NCBI GenBank assembly: GCA_002869095.1
Contig: PKTO01000281.1
Coordinates: forward strand, 1-22,852
Reading direction: 5' to 3'
Length of the DNA: 22,852 nt
From: Clostridiales bacterium
Lineage (GTDB): Bacteria > Bacillota > Clostridia > Peptostreptococcales > BM714
Shown: positions 22,594 through 22,852 of the stretch, piece by piece
Layout: every line of letters begins with the position of its first letter
Position numbering within the stretch: position 1 is the first letter of the stretch
Notes under the pieces: model-generated
Told to the model about the DNA's origin: nothing
Seen by the model: only the letters and a program-made list of their open reading frames with translations
Databases searched by the model: none
Program-made: the position numbers and the translations under genes

Positions 22594-22852
22594 ATGAAAA
22601 TATATACAAAGGGCGGAGATGGTGGAGAAACAAGCCTTTATGACAATACCCGCGTTCCCAAGGACCATATCAGGGTGGAAAGCTATGGAACGATTGACGA
22701 ATTGAATTCCGCGTTGGGTCTTGCAAGAGGGTTCATTGACGACGATGCAATCAAAGATTCCATAATGGATGTCCAGAGGGAACTTTTCAATGTCGCCGGA
22801 GAGCTTGCCACAACCGACCATTCAAAGTTCCCGGAAAAAGTCACCGGGGAAA
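22594..22852 (+). CDS. pduO: PduO-type cob(I)alamin adenosyltransferase (3' partial)
   Basis: This enzyme attaches the 5'-deoxyadenosyl group of ATP to reduced cobalamin to give coenzyme B12. The first 86 codons are in the window and the gene runs off its right edge. They show the N-terminal ATP-binding signature of the PduO class, T-K-G-G-D-G-G-E-T-S-L-Y, then RVPKDHIRVESYGTIDELNSALGLAR and a helical start of the trimeric bundle (IMDVQRELFNVAGELAT). The usual motif has T-G-D-x-G; here G-G-D-G-G. Start ATG 22594 follows AAGGAG (22581-22586), 42 bp after the flavoprotein gene, so it probably continues that operon. Confidence 0.9.
   Translation, partial: MKIYTKGGDGGETSLYDNTRVPKDHIRVESYGTIDELNSALGLARGFIDDDAIKDSIMDVQRELFNVAGELATTDHSKFPEKVTGE

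Noticed and set aside
1..22852. CRISPR arrays, insertion sequences, tRNA or rRNA genes
   Set aside because: No regularly spaced repeats, transposase-like proteins, terminal inverted repeats or tRNA-like cloverleaf segments were seen.

Overview
The window looks like a chromosomal stretch from an anaerobic, amino-acid- or peptide-using Firmicute of the Clostridia type. This is inferred from strong AGGAGG ribosome sites, frequent TTG starts, sigma-A promoters, short U-tailed terminators, cytoplasmic PpiC-type foldase, NhaC, BaiN/HI0933 flavoprotein and YkvI-like genes, and the density of amino-acid and peptide transporters. No rRNA, tRNA, CRISPR array, insertion sequence or phage gene was seen.

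Layout, left to right. 1-1640 (+): a short-form 6-phosphogluconate dehydrogenase cut by the window edge, then a small cupin and a small membrane protein, closed by a terminator. 1685-4067 (+): a complete polar amino-acid ABC importer (binding lipoprotein, permease, ATPase) with its own promoter and terminator. 4073-7576 (+): an OPT-family oligopeptide transporter and a P1/DmpA-type self-cleaving peptidase. They are preceded by a roughly 95-nt leader carrying an intrinsic terminator, an antiterminator-like pairing and a possible 15-codon leader peptide, and followed by an XRE-cupin regulator. The OPT operon and the regulator share a nearly identical 19-bp promoter/operator (perfect inverted repeat ATTTTA-N3-TAAAAT), so the regulator probably controls both.

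7615-10777 (-): a second amino-acid ABC importer, visibly AT-richer in the lines counted, followed by a DUF169 gene broken by an in-frame TAA. 10903-12766 (-): a PAS-AAA-Fis sigma-54 activator broken by an in-frame TGA inside its Walker B region. 12696-13071 is a 376-bp divergent regulatory region with a textbook -24/-12 sigma-54 promoter. 13072-16711 (+): the operon read from it, namely a HisC-like aminotransferase, a class III aminotransferase and a YkvI-like transporter, which resembles an amino-acid catabolic or epimerising unit.

16738-18458 (+): a long hairpin, then an overlapping DUF2157 / GDYXXLXY membrane pair. 18568-19965 (+): an unrecognised 188-aa protein and a cytoplasmic PpiC-type prolyl isomerase with a strong terminator. 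20016-22852 (+): an NhaC antiporter overlapping a BaiN/HI0933 flavoprotein, then the start of a PduO-type cobalamin adenosyltransferase cut by the window end.

The most notable points are the two-layer control of the peptide-uptake operon (shared operator plus attenuator leader) and the two single-codon nonsense interruptions in otherwise intact reading frames. One of these would disable the only visible activator of the sigma-54 operon.
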